A stretch of DNA of 64,000 bases, taken from NCBI GenBank assembly GCA_965116235.1, contig OZ220496.1:2666001-2730000 (forward strand), read 5' to 3'. The DNA comes from MPNP01 sp965116235. Lineage in GTDB: Bacteria; Pseudomonadota; Alphaproteobacteria; Rhodobacterales; Rhodobacteraceae. Each line of letters opens with the position of its first letter. The stretch's first letter is position 1. A program made the position numbers and the translations under genes. The notes beneath the pieces are model-generated. The model made no database searches and was not told the DNA's origin. It saw nothing but the letters and a program-made list of their open reading frames with translations. Below, in pieces: positions 52,140-60,800 of the stretch.

Positions 52140-52214
52140 CTACCCCCCCCCGACGCGTTCACAGGCATGGGCCGGATGGCCGCGTCGGCCCCAAAGCGAA
52201 GTCAATTTCGTCAT
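52140..52214 (-). other. Leader reading frame of the autotransporter (out of phase, 24 codons)
   Basis: AGGAG (52220-52224 on the reverse strand) lies five bases before the ATG at 52214, with a second ATG directly upstream at 52217. The frame reads MTKLTSLWGRRGHPAHACER, then three glycines encoded by the 9-G run and a TAG at 52140-52142. One extra G would make the run GGG GGG GGG GTA and continue into VDDLATCPRVRSAFR and the rest of the autotransporter. The full-length product would then be about 898 residues, with a long signal peptide ending near SAA-Q. Confidence 0.75.
52143..52151 (-). repeat. Homopolymer of nine G in the autotransporter leader (translational switch)
   Basis: Nine C on the given strand, nine G in the coding sense. 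It sits 63 bases after the ATG at 52214. Length changes by slipped-strand mispairing would shift the frame between stop and full-length autotransporter. The run is one of the only two G/C runs of nine or more noticed in the window. Confidence 0.85.
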
Positions 52215-52262
52215 CATTACTCCTGTCTTGCTATCCAAATATAGAAAATAGAACTCGGCAAC

Positions 52263-52290
52263 ATTAAATCCCCCCCCCCAGAATTTGCAA
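52263..52290 (-). promoter_or_regulatory. Candidate autotransporter promoter with poly-G spacer
   Basis: On the reverse strand, TTGCAA (52290-52285) resembles a -35 and TTTAAT (52268-52263) is one mismatch from TATAAT. The spacer is 16 bases and includes ten G. Start of transcription would fall about 52256, giving a leader of roughly 40 bases before the ATG. One more G would bring the spacer to the preferred 17. Assignment is by consensus matching only. Confidence 0.6.
52270..52279 (-). repeat. Homopolymer of ten G in the promoter spacer (transcriptional switch)
   Basis: Ten C on the given strand. Its location between the candidate -35 and -10 is the classical arrangement by which tract length sets promoter strength in phase-variable surface genes of other pathogens and commensals. 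Confidence 0.8.
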
Positions 52291-52836
52291 CCCTTTTGTG
52301 CCGAGCCGGCCTGTTTATCTGAAAACTGTTGCATGCATGCGACCCTTGGTAGACCAGTCACTCAATTGGTTTGAGTCATGTGTGGTGCCATCGGTCACAA
52401 TTGCCCAAAGGTCGTCCATGATGCATCACGACCGACAAAGAACGGGTTTAGACGATGGTCAGAGGCGCAAATGAAGGCTTGCAGCTCTTTGGGCCGGAAA
52501 AGTTGATGTCACGAGGCAATTTTCGACGTATGAGTCCTCGATCGGTGCGAGCAACACCATGCGATTGCGATGATAAAACTTGGCTCGGTGAGTGTCAAGA
52601 GACGCTTGCCAACAGTCCTCCAATGACCCAATGGATGGTCGACCGAACTTGACATGACAAGCACCCTTGGTCTATGTGCCCTATCCCACAGCAGACAATG
52701 AGAAAGCGGCTCGCACAGTGGCTGTATCCGATCCAACCCAATGTTCGCTCGTTCCATGACCAAATCGAACCTCTTGATGTCGCACACGCCCTTGTGGGTG
52801 CAGGCAAGACAGAAAAATAAGGCGTTGCTGAAGCGC
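52291..52836. other. Gene-poor region between autotransporter promoter and der
   Basis: About 545 bases downstream of der's stop (reverse strand) and upstream of the autotransporter promoter. A 40-codon frame at 52698-52820 (+) has no recognisable features and I do not call it a gene. Base composition returns to that of the housekeeping genes. Confidence 0.45.
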
Positions 52837-54210
52837 TCAGTTCGATCGCAGCATCAACCGGATTGGTGTCCCGCCAAGACCAAAGTCCTTTCTGAGACCA
52901 TTGACCAGATATCTCCGATAACTGGCTGGCAATGCCTTGGGATTGCTGCACTTGACAAGAAAACTGGGCGGACGAATGTTGATCTGTGAAATGTATCGTA
53001 TTTTTATTCTCCGGCCGTGGAGCGCTGGTGGTGGATGCTGAGCACAAGCTCCTTCCAGCCAGCGATTCAATTCTGACGTACTGATCCGCTTGTTCCAGAT
53101 CCAATAGAAAGTCATGATTGAATCAAACAGGGCTTTCAGTCCCTGTCGATTGAGAGCTGAGATGGTCAGCAAAGGCAATCCATTCAGTTGTGGCAATGAT
53201 CGGTCGAAAATGTCCTGAATCCGAACTCGTGCAGCCTTTCTGTCCTTGACCAAATCCCATTTGTTGGCCACTAGCAGGACTGCTCTTCCCTCTCTCTCGG
53301 CCAAGTCGGCAATGCGCAAATCCTGGGCCTCAAGAGGCGTGGTTGCATCAAACAGAACAAGAGTCACTTCTGAAAATCGGATCGCCCTTAAACTTTCGGC
53401 GAACGCATCTTTTTCAAGATTGTCGATTATTTTTGCCCGCTTGCGCATGCCGGCGGTATCATAGAGCCGGATATTGGTTTCAAGCCATGTACAGGAGATC
53501 GCCACGGAGTCGCGAGTGATTCCAGGCGTGGCTCCCGTGAGAACCCGCTCCTCGTCTAAAATGGCATTGATCAGGGACGATTTTCCAGCATTGGGGCGTC
53601 CGACGATCGCTATCTTCAGCGGCCTTGCTTCTGTGCCACCGACATCTGAAATCTGCAACTCAGAATGTGAATCTTCCGGAGTGTGTTGAAGACGGGTAGG
53701 AGCTTTCTGTTCCAATGTCTTCAGGACCTTATCAATCCTGTCCTGCAGTTCGTCAAAGCCTAGCCCGTGCTCGGCCGAAATGTGAAGAGGTCCCTCCCAA
53801 CCGAATGGAGCCGAATCCGCTTCAAGATTTTCATGAATTCTTCCTTCCGTTTTATTGGCCAAAAAGATGACCGGCTTGTTTTGTCTGCGAATGAGCTGGG
53901 CAATCTCATATTCTGCGGCGACAATGCCATCCCTGGCATCAATGATAAAGAGATAGGCATCAGAGTCGGCAATTGCCTTTTCGGCCATATGCTGAATGCT
54001 GGCATTGAGAGCGTCCGGCGGCCGCGTATCGATACCGGCCGTATCGACAACGACAAATTGTGATTGCTTGGCTCGGGGTGTCCCCACCTGATAATCGCGG
54101 GTAACGCCCGGGAGGTTGCTGACAATGGCCTGCCGTTTACCAATCAGGCGATTGAAGAGCGTTGACTTTCCAACATTGGGCCGACCGACAATAGAAAACC
54201 GTATTGGCAT
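52837..54210 (-). CDS. der: Ribosome biogenesis GTPase Der (EngA)
   Basis: Tandem-GTPase factor for 50S assembly, 457 residues. The first G domain has GRPNVGKSTLFNRLIGKRQA (residues 8-27), DTAGID and NKTEG. The second has VGRPNAGKSSLINAIL near residue 204, DTAGMRKRA and ANKWDLV. The C-terminal KH-like domain includes PPALHGRRIKIRYISQ and ends with GTPIRLMLRSN. The normal NKxD of the first domain reads NKTE, as is common in Der. It is the third gene of the run YfgM-like, bamB, der, with 22 bases after bamB. Confidence 0.97.
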   Translation of the reverse strand: MPIRFSIVGRPNVGKSTLFNRLIGKRQAIVSNLPGVTRDYQVGTPRAKQSQFVVVDTAGIDTRPPDALNASIQHMAEKAIADSDAYLFIIDARDGIVAAEYEIAQLIRRQNKPVIFLANKTEGRIHENLEADSAPFGWEGPLHISAEHGLGFDELQDRIDKVLKTLEQKAPTRLQHTPEDSHSELQISDVGGTEARPLKIAIVGRPNAGKSSLINAILDEERVLTGATPGITRDSVAISCTWLETNIRLYDTAGMRKRAKIIDNLEKDAFAESLRAIRFSEVTLVLFDATTPLEAQDLRIADLAEREGRAVLLVANKWDLVKDRKAARVRIQDIFDRSLPQLNGLPLLTISALNRQGLKALFDSIMTFYWIWNKRISTSELNRWLEGACAQHPPPALHGRRIKIRYISQINIRPPSFLVKCSNPKALPASYRRYLVNGLRKDFGLGGTPIRLMLRSN

Positions 54211-54232
54211 CGCATCGGGAATGAAACGTCAA

Positions 54233-55594
54233 CTACCTGTACGCGTATAGCACACCGCTGGCGCTGATCAAGTACATGGTTCCATCCACGATGACCGGAC
54301 TTGCCGTCGCGCCACCGGGAATGGCTACAGTCATCTCCACCTGACCCGATTCAGGGTCATGAAAGAACACCTGCCCGTTGCTTGAGGCCACGACGATTCG
54401 CCCTCCAGCCATGAGCGGGCCAAAGTTGGAATAGATGGCCTTTCGTCGATTGGCCTTTTCATTTTTGAATCCCGGGAGTGCAACTGACCAAATGCGTTCG
54501 CCGCTATTGACATCGAGGCGAACCAGCTTTGTTTCGTCTGAAATAATAAAGACGGAATTGTCAATCTTCAGGGCAGAACTGAACGCCCCTTCAGTCACAT
54601 CCCAATAACGACCTCCAGTATCCAGATTCAGGGAAACCGTTGCTCCGCTTTGGTTGGAGATGTAGACCCGATCATCGGCAATGACCGGCGATGCCGTGAT
54701 GCCTGTTAAAATCGAGATCGCTCCACGACCCCGACTTCCGCCGACAAACACTCTCCAGTTGACCCCACCGGAACTCATGGCGACACTCACGACTTCGCCA
54801 GAAGGAAAACCAAATATGACATTACCGGAGGCAATTGCCGGACTGCCATCGCTTGAAACTGTTGCCAGACTCTCGATGCTCTGCACGCCCCAGTCCAAAC
54901 GGCCAGTACCCACATTGATGGCCCAAGCCTTGTTGTCCATGGTTACAAGGAATGCCTTGCCGTCAGCGACGGCCGGACCGGACGTGGCCGGAGCCTTGAA
55001 ATTTTGTACCCACACGACAAACCCCGAACTTGGTTCAATGGCATAGAGCTGTCCAAAACCGGTCGTGGCAAACAGCAGACCTTCTCCAACAGCGAGCCCA
55101 CCACTCGATGCATCAACAGGGTCATCACCCACGCGCAGCAAACTCCTTTCCCACAAGACATTCCCGTCCAGGGACAAGGCCCTCACGCGCTTGGAGGCGT
55201 CCATGGCATAAATGCGTCCTTCGGCAATGATCGGGGACGTTGAAATTCTTGCCTTGTCCGAATTGCCGGTGCCGATGCTGGCCTGCCAAACGGTTCTCAA
55301 GCTGTCGTCAAGCTGCAAATTTCCCGGATTGTGCTGACGATTGCCATTGACATGCGTCCACTCAACCAGATTCTGTGGGGTCGGAATCACAATTGGCAAT
55401 GCGGAATTGACATTGCTTTGATCAATGTATTCACCGACCGTAAAGCCATCCGGATCGGAAACCACGTCAATGGTTTCCTCCAGCGGCACATCGATACTGA
55501 TGCGTTCGCCCCTGAGGGGGTCCTCGTTTGAGCAACCGACCAGAACGACTGGGAACCAAAGAAGAATGAAAACCTTTTTCACACCAAACCTCAT
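54233..55594 (-). CDS. bamB: Outer membrane assembly lipoprotein BamB (PQQ-like beta-propeller)
   Basis: 453-residue lipoprotein of the BAM complex that inserts beta-barrel proteins into the outer membrane. The signal peptide ends at the lipobox LVGC, with Cys21 as the lipidated residue. The mature part is made of PQQ-like blades: AWAINVGTGRLDWGVQSI, VYISNQSGATVSLNLDTGGR, LVRLDVNSGERIWSVALPG and VFFHDPESGQVEMTVAIPGG. An N-terminal extension of about 60 residues precedes the propeller, as in alphaproteobacterial BamB. It sits between a YfgM-like gene and der. It would assist the autotransporter barrel encoded next door, like any other barrel. Confidence 0.92.
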   Translation of the reverse strand: MRFGVKKVFILLWFPVVLVGCSNEDPLRGERISIDVPLEETIDVVSDPDGFTVGEYIDQSNVNSALPIVIPTPQNLVEWTHVNGNRQHNPGNLQLDDSLRTVWQASIGTGNSDKARISTSPIIAEGRIYAMDASKRVRALSLDGNVLWERSLLRVGDDPVDASSGGLAVGEGLLFATTGFGQLYAIEPSSGFVVWVQNFKAPATSGPAVADGKAFLVTMDNKAWAINVGTGRLDWGVQSIESLATVSSDGSPAIASGNVIFGFPSGEVVSVAMSSGGVNWRVFVGGSRGRGAISILTGITASPVIADDRVYISNQSGATVSLNLDTGGRYWDVTEGAFSSALKIDNSVFIISDETKLVRLDVNSGERIWSVALPGFKNEKANRRKAIYSNFGPLMAGGRIVVASSNGQVFFHDPESGQVEMTVAIPGGATASPVIVDGTMYLISASGVLYAYR

Positions 55595-55627
55595 ACGTTC
55601 AGACCAAAGAGAATCCCGGCTGATTGA

Positions 55628-56335
55628 TCAAGAATCGTCATCAATAATTACACTTTCACCAACAGAAATCAAAAATTGGCGAATGCGTGTCTTCTGGCCC
55701 TGTGACGAATCAGCATGATGGTAGAGTTGGCGTAGATTGTTCACGGCTTCCTGCTGGCGTTCATAAACGGCCGTGTCCTCCCCAATCTGGTAGCTGAAAT
55801 ATCCTTTGTATTCACGGGCGAGAGAAGCAAAGGGAGAGCCCGCGAGCATCAGGCCATCCAACTCGACCACAATCTCGTCTGACGCTTCTGCATTTCCCTT
55901 CAAGATGAGCATCTTGAGCGCGGCCAGATCGTTGTAGGTATCGTCGACTCCCTCAATTTTGCCAATATCCTCAAGCGCCGAGAGTGCCGCTTCAGGATTG
56001 TCTTCGGCCAGATGACGGTCCGCAAGATAAAACTGAACCAAGGCCCGGGCATCCGGGCCACTGGCCTGGATCGCCTGGAGGGCATCTATGCTCTGGCTGG
56101 CATTTTCCGAGCTGAGAGCCTCATGAATTTGATCTCCCAATGCCCTTGCTTTCGTCTCCTGATTGTAGTTGACATACTCACGATACGCCGAGAAGCCGAC
56201 AACGATCACGACAATCGCCATGCCTACCCAAGCCCATTTTTTGAAAAAAGCAAACAGACGGTCCCGTCGAACCTCGCTTGACACTTCTTCAATGAAAGAT
56301 TCAGAGTTGCTCAAGTTGTTCTCCGCTGTTTCCAA
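55628..56335 (-). CDS. YfgM-like TPR membrane protein
   Basis: 235 residues. After a 28-residue charged N-terminus (EEVSSEVRRDRLFAFFKKWA) comes a single membrane helix (VGMAIVVIVVGFSAYREYVN), then a periplasmic helical domain with TPR-like pairs: DARALVQFYLADRHLAEDNP, EAALSALEDIGKIEG and DDTYNDLAALKMLIL. This matches the tetratricopeptide-like YfgM/DUF2133-type proteins that assist the SecYEG translocon and periplasmic chaperones. It heads the operon with bamB and der, 33 bases before bamB. Confidence 0.85.
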   Translation of the reverse strand: METAENNLSNSESFIEEVSSEVRRDRLFAFFKKWAWVGMAIVVIVVGFSAYREYVNYNQETKARALGDQIHEALSSENASQSIDALQAIQASGPDARALVQFYLADRHLAEDNPEAALSALEDIGKIEGVDDTYNDLAALKMLILKGNAEASDEIVVELDGLMLAGSPFASLAREYKGYFSYQIGEDTAVYERQQEAVNNLRQLYHHADSSQGQKTRIRQFLISVGESVIIDDDS

Positions 56336-56704
56336 TACACCCGTTTCGAAAATAGACGATCTTCAGCCATTTTAAACCACAACATCCCCAGAATCCGGTT
56401 TCATGCAAAAGCGTTATTGTGTTAGAATCATCCATTCGATCCTCACTGAAGGTGAACTTGTCAAGAAATGGCCTGTTGCTTGGACTATTGCAACGGGATT
56501 TGCGAATACCTACGTCATGCAAGCCGCAAGTCGTTTATTATGTTGTCGAGGTTTCAAGTTTTGTTGAAATGCTCGCATTCAGACGATGTCAAGCCTATTG
56601 GTTGGCACATGAATTGAGTCGCCCCGGATTGGACTGCCAAGGAACTGCTTCAATTTTGTGGCAAGGCATTGCGTGGATAGTAATTAATTTCGGGTTAGTT
56701 TCAC
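56336..56704. other. Divergent intergenic region before the RND efflux genes
   Basis: About 370 bases between the YfgM-like gene (reverse) and the efflux adaptor gene (forward). Frames here lack motifs. It should hold promoters for both units. The last 30 bases before the adaptor ATG are AT-rich (GTAATTAATTTC), but no confident hexamer pair is seen. No regulator gene of the efflux pump is adjacent. Confidence 0.45.
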
Positions 56705-57838
56705 ATGCGTCTCGTACCAGCAATTTTTGCCATCATATGTGCTGGCTTGCTTTACTTCTTCGTTGTTGATCGCGATCGGTTGAGAGCTCTAGTGGGGCCA
56801 CCGGAACAGGTGTCGGAACAACAGGCCGATGAACCGGAGCCCAGTCAGGAGGCCCAAAGAGGGGGCCCACCAAGGCAACCTTTAGAACAAGACCAGAAAG
56901 TAAACGTCGTCGTGCGGCCAGTTACTGCAGGTGAAGTTGAGCTTGGGATCTCTTTTGCCGGAACCTCAACGGCAACTCGCTTTGTTGATGTGCGGGCCCA
57001 GGCCTCTGGCTTGGTCGTCTCGAATCCAATGCGCAAGGGCTCCAGCGTTGCAAAAGATGATGTCCTGTGCCAGCTTGATCCTGGAACCAAAGCTATCGCT
57101 CTTGAGGAAGCCTTGACCCGTCTTCGAGGGGCCGAAGACAACGAGCAGACCGCCGCAAAACTGGCGGCCGATGGATTCGGCACGGAAGCCAGCATGACGG
57201 CGGCTCAAATCGCCTTGCAATCCGCCATCACGGCGGTTGAAACGGCCGAACGAGAAATCGAGCAGCTGACCATCACAGCCCCCTTTGATGGCCTCATGGA
57301 ATCAGACGCCGCCGAATATGGCTCTCTCCTGCAACCGGGCTCCTTGTGCGCACGCATCATCCAAATCAATCCCATCAAGATTGTCGGGTATGTATCCCAG
57401 ATAGAAGTGGGCAAGATTGATGTTGCTGACACGGCCAAAGTCAATTTTGCGTCGGGATTGTCGACAAGCGGTGATGTAACATTCATTTCGCGTCAGGCCG
57501 ACCCCGAAACCAAGACTTTTGAAGTCGAAATCACCTTGAACAACGACGAGTATCGCATTCGTGACGGATTTACGGCCGAAGTCACTGTGGTGGCCGGCAC
57601 CAACCGGGCTCATTTCATTCCGCAGTCTTCTTTTACCTTGAATGATGCCGGTGTTTTGGGCGTTCGGGTTGTCGAAAACGAGACCGTGAAATTCTATGCT
57701 GTTGATCTTGTCCTGGATACTCCGGAAGGGGCTTGGGTGGCCGGGTTGCCGACCAATGTTGACCTTATTGTTGTGGGACAGGAATTTGTTGTTGATGGCA
57801 CTGTGGTACAGACAACTTATCAGGAAGGTTCATCATGA
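56705..57838 (+). CDS. RND efflux transporter periplasmic adaptor (HlyD/MFP family)
   Basis: 377-residue membrane-fusion protein linking an inner-membrane RND pump to an outer-membrane channel. An N-terminal membrane helix (LVPAIFAIICAGLLYFFVVD) is followed by an acidic linker. The lipoyl-type domain is FVDVRAQASGLVVSNPMRKG and VLCQLDPGTKAIAL. A short alpha-hairpin (EEALTRLRGAEDNEQTAAKL) leads to LTITAPFDGLMESDAAEYGS, then the barrel domain with KVNFASGLSTSGDVTFISRQ. The last four bases overlap the pump gene (ATGA). Transported substrates are unknown. Confidence 0.92.
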   Translation: MRLVPAIFAIICAGLLYFFVVDRDRLRALVGPPEQVSEQQADEPEPSQEAQRGGPPRQPLEQDQKVNVVVRPVTAGEVELGISFAGTSTATRFVDVRAQASGLVVSNPMRKGSSVAKDDVLCQLDPGTKAIALEEALTRLRGAEDNEQTAAKLAADGFGTEASMTAAQIALQSAITAVETAEREIEQLTITAPFDGLMESDAAEYGSLLQPGSLCARIIQINPIKIVGYVSQIEVGKIDVADTAKVNFASGLSTSGDVTFISRQADPETKTFEVEITLNNDEYRIRDGFTAEVTVVAGTNRAHFIPQSSFTLNDAGVLGVRVVENETVKFYAVDLVLDTPEGAWVAGLPTNVDLIVVGQEFVVDGTVVQTTYQEGSS

Positions 57839-60800
57839 AATCAATAGTCGATTGGTCCACGCGCCACCCGCGCATGATAATGGCGATTGTCGTGGCCACT
57901 TTTGCGATGGGCGTGCTGTCATACATCAATTTGCCCAAGGAAGGGGCACCCAACATAGAGATTCCCAACTACTTCGTCTCAGTTGTCTACCAGGGGATTT
58001 CGGCTGAGGATAGCGAGAAGCTTCTGGTTAAGCCCCTGGAAGAGGAATTGCAGGATCTGGAAGGCCTGAAAAATATGGGATCGACGGCTGCAGAAGGTTA
58101 TGCCGGCATCAATCTTGAATTCGATTTTGGCCTCGACAGAGCCAAGACCTTGGCTGAAATTCGTGAACGGGTGGACCGTGCCAAAGTCGAGTTTCCGCCT
58201 GGTTACAATGAACCGTCCGTCACCGAATTCAGTTTTGCCCGCTTCCCGGTCCTGATCTTGACCTTGTCAGGTCAAGTACCCGAGCGTACGCTCCAAAGCA
58301 TCGCCGAAGACCTGAAAAGCGCTCTGGAGCGGTTGCCACCCGTTCTGGAGATTGGTCTGTCAGGTGATCGCAATGAAATGATCGAAGTTCGTGTGGATCC
58401 CATTCTGCTCTCGGTTTACGACATCACGGCGAATGACCTCAATGCCGTCCTGTCACGCAACAATCTGCTGGTTTCGGCCGGTTCCGTGACAACGGAAACG
58501 GGATCTTTTGCCGTAAAGATCCCATCGTCATTCAACCAACTTGCTGACGTCGAAAATCTGGTCATCAAGTCCGTACGCGACAAAAACATAGTTTTGAGCG
58601 ACATTGCCGACATACGACTGACCTTTGAGGACCGCCTCGGGTTTGCCCGGCACAACGGGCAACCTACTCTAGCCCTGCAAGTGATCAAGAAAAAAGATAC
58701 CAATCAGATCGAAACTGTTGAACTGGTCAGGAGTCAGGCCCAAACCTTCATCGACAACCTTCCGCCCGAACTTCAGGACTCAATTTCCCTCGACTTCATT
58801 CAGGATCAGGGTGTCGGCGTTAAAAACATGATCGATCGCCTCGAAAGCGCGGTTCTGACGGCCATCTGCGTCGTGATGATCATCGTTTTGGCCACGATTG
58901 GACTGAAGTCGGCCCTCCTTGTGGGCTTTGCCATCCCCACATCCTTTTTGATCTGCTCGATATTCCTGTCTTTCCTGGGCCTTTCACTGTCCAACATGGT
59001 AGCATTTGGCCTGATTCTGTCCGTGGGCATGCTTGTGGACAGCGCCATTGTTGTCGTGGAACTGGCCGACAAAAAAATGCGCGAAGGCCTGCGTCCGATG
59101 CAAGCCTACACGGCTTCAGCCAAAAGAATGTTCTGGCCCGTCATTTCTTCGACCGCCACCACTCTGTGCGCATTCTTGCCCTTGCTCTTCTGGCCTGGCA
59201 TGGCCGGACAATTTATGGGCACTCTCCCCGTAACAATCATTTTTGTCTTGTCGGCCGCTCTCATCGTCGCGCTCGTCTTCCTTCCCGTCGTCGGCGGTCT
59301 GGTCGGTCACATGTCAGACAAGCTTGACCGATTGTCGATTCATTTGAGTAATCTTCGACTTCCTTTCCGACTGGCCTTGCTTCTGATTGTTGCGGCTCTC
59401 GTTTATGTTGCCACCTCGGGCCTGCTGTCAACAATGCTGGCCCCACCACACTCACAAGCCGGTTCATTTCCGGCCGCTCTCTTCTCGGGCATTGGTTTTG
59501 GCCTGTCTGTCCTGATGCTGTCCATAGTCGCCAGCTCATTCAAGCGGGCCGGATCAAGTTCAGCGGCTGAATTTGCCGGCAAAGTGGGACACAGCTGGGT
59601 TGGGAAGATCACCCGCTTCATTATCGGCAATCCCGTTATGCCCGTAGTCGTCATCGTCGGCACGCTGCTGTTTATTGTCTTGGTCTTCATGGATTATGGA
59701 CAAAACAATCGGGGGGTTCGCTTCTTTGTGGACAGCGAACCTGAGCGAGTGGGCATTGATGTGCTCGCACGCGGCAACATTAACCTTGAGGAGAAGGACT
59801 ATCTTGTTCAGTACATTGAAGAGAGGGTCAATCAAGCGGACGGGATCAGCTCCATTTTTTCGACGGCAGGATCGTCTGGCTTGTCCGGTGGAGAGCGTGG
59901 TCCGATTGATGCCGTCGGGAATATCCAGTTGGAATTTGACCAGTGGGAAGATCGACAATTGATGGGCGAATCCGTTCAGGACAGCCGTAGCATAATCAGC
60001 GACATTGAGCAGAAGATACAAAACCCGGCCGGCGTAAAGGTTAGCTTTGCCCAAGACACCAATGGCCCCTCGCAAGGAAAACCGCTGAACTTGCGCGTCA
60101 AGGGTCGAGACTGGGAGCAATTGCTTGAAACCGTCGAAAAAATACGCACAAAGTTCGATGAGACCAAGGGACTTGTCTTTGTTGAAGATACCCGACCACT
60201 GCAGGGCATTGACTGGCTTGTTGACATCGACCTGGAAAAAGCCGCAAGTTTTGGCGCGGATGTCCTGACCATCGGCAACGTCATCCGAATGACGACCCAA
60301 GGCGTGGTCATCGATACCGTTCGCCTGGAATCAACAGCTGATGAACTGGACGTGCGGGTCCGCTTTCCCGAAGAATACCGAACTCTCTCCGCTCTCGAAA
60401 ATCTGCGTATACAAACCAATCAAGGACCGGTCCCGGCATCCAACTTCCTTTCCATCAAGCCGGCGCGTCAGGTCGAGCAAATAAGCCGACACAATGGAGA
60501 ACGATATTTTGAGATTTCAGCCGACATCATTCCAGGACTGACCAATGACGCGGGCGTTCCCATTCGACCCAACGAGCGGGTGGCCGTTCTGAGCGAGTGG
60601 CTGACCGAGAATCTGGAGAAGGACAGCGGCATCACTTGGGAATGGACCGGCGATCAAATCGAACAGAATGAATCGCAGCAGTTTCTGATCATTGCGTTCT
60701 TGGGAGCTCTCGGTCTCATGTTCGCGATTCTTCTGGCCCAGTTCAACAGCTTTTACAGCTCTATCCTGGTCCTGTCGGCCGTAGTCATGTCCCTGGCTGG

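Noticed and set aside
52698..52820. 40-codon forward frame upstream of der's end
   Set aside because: No ribosome site, no motif, and no neighbour on the same strand.
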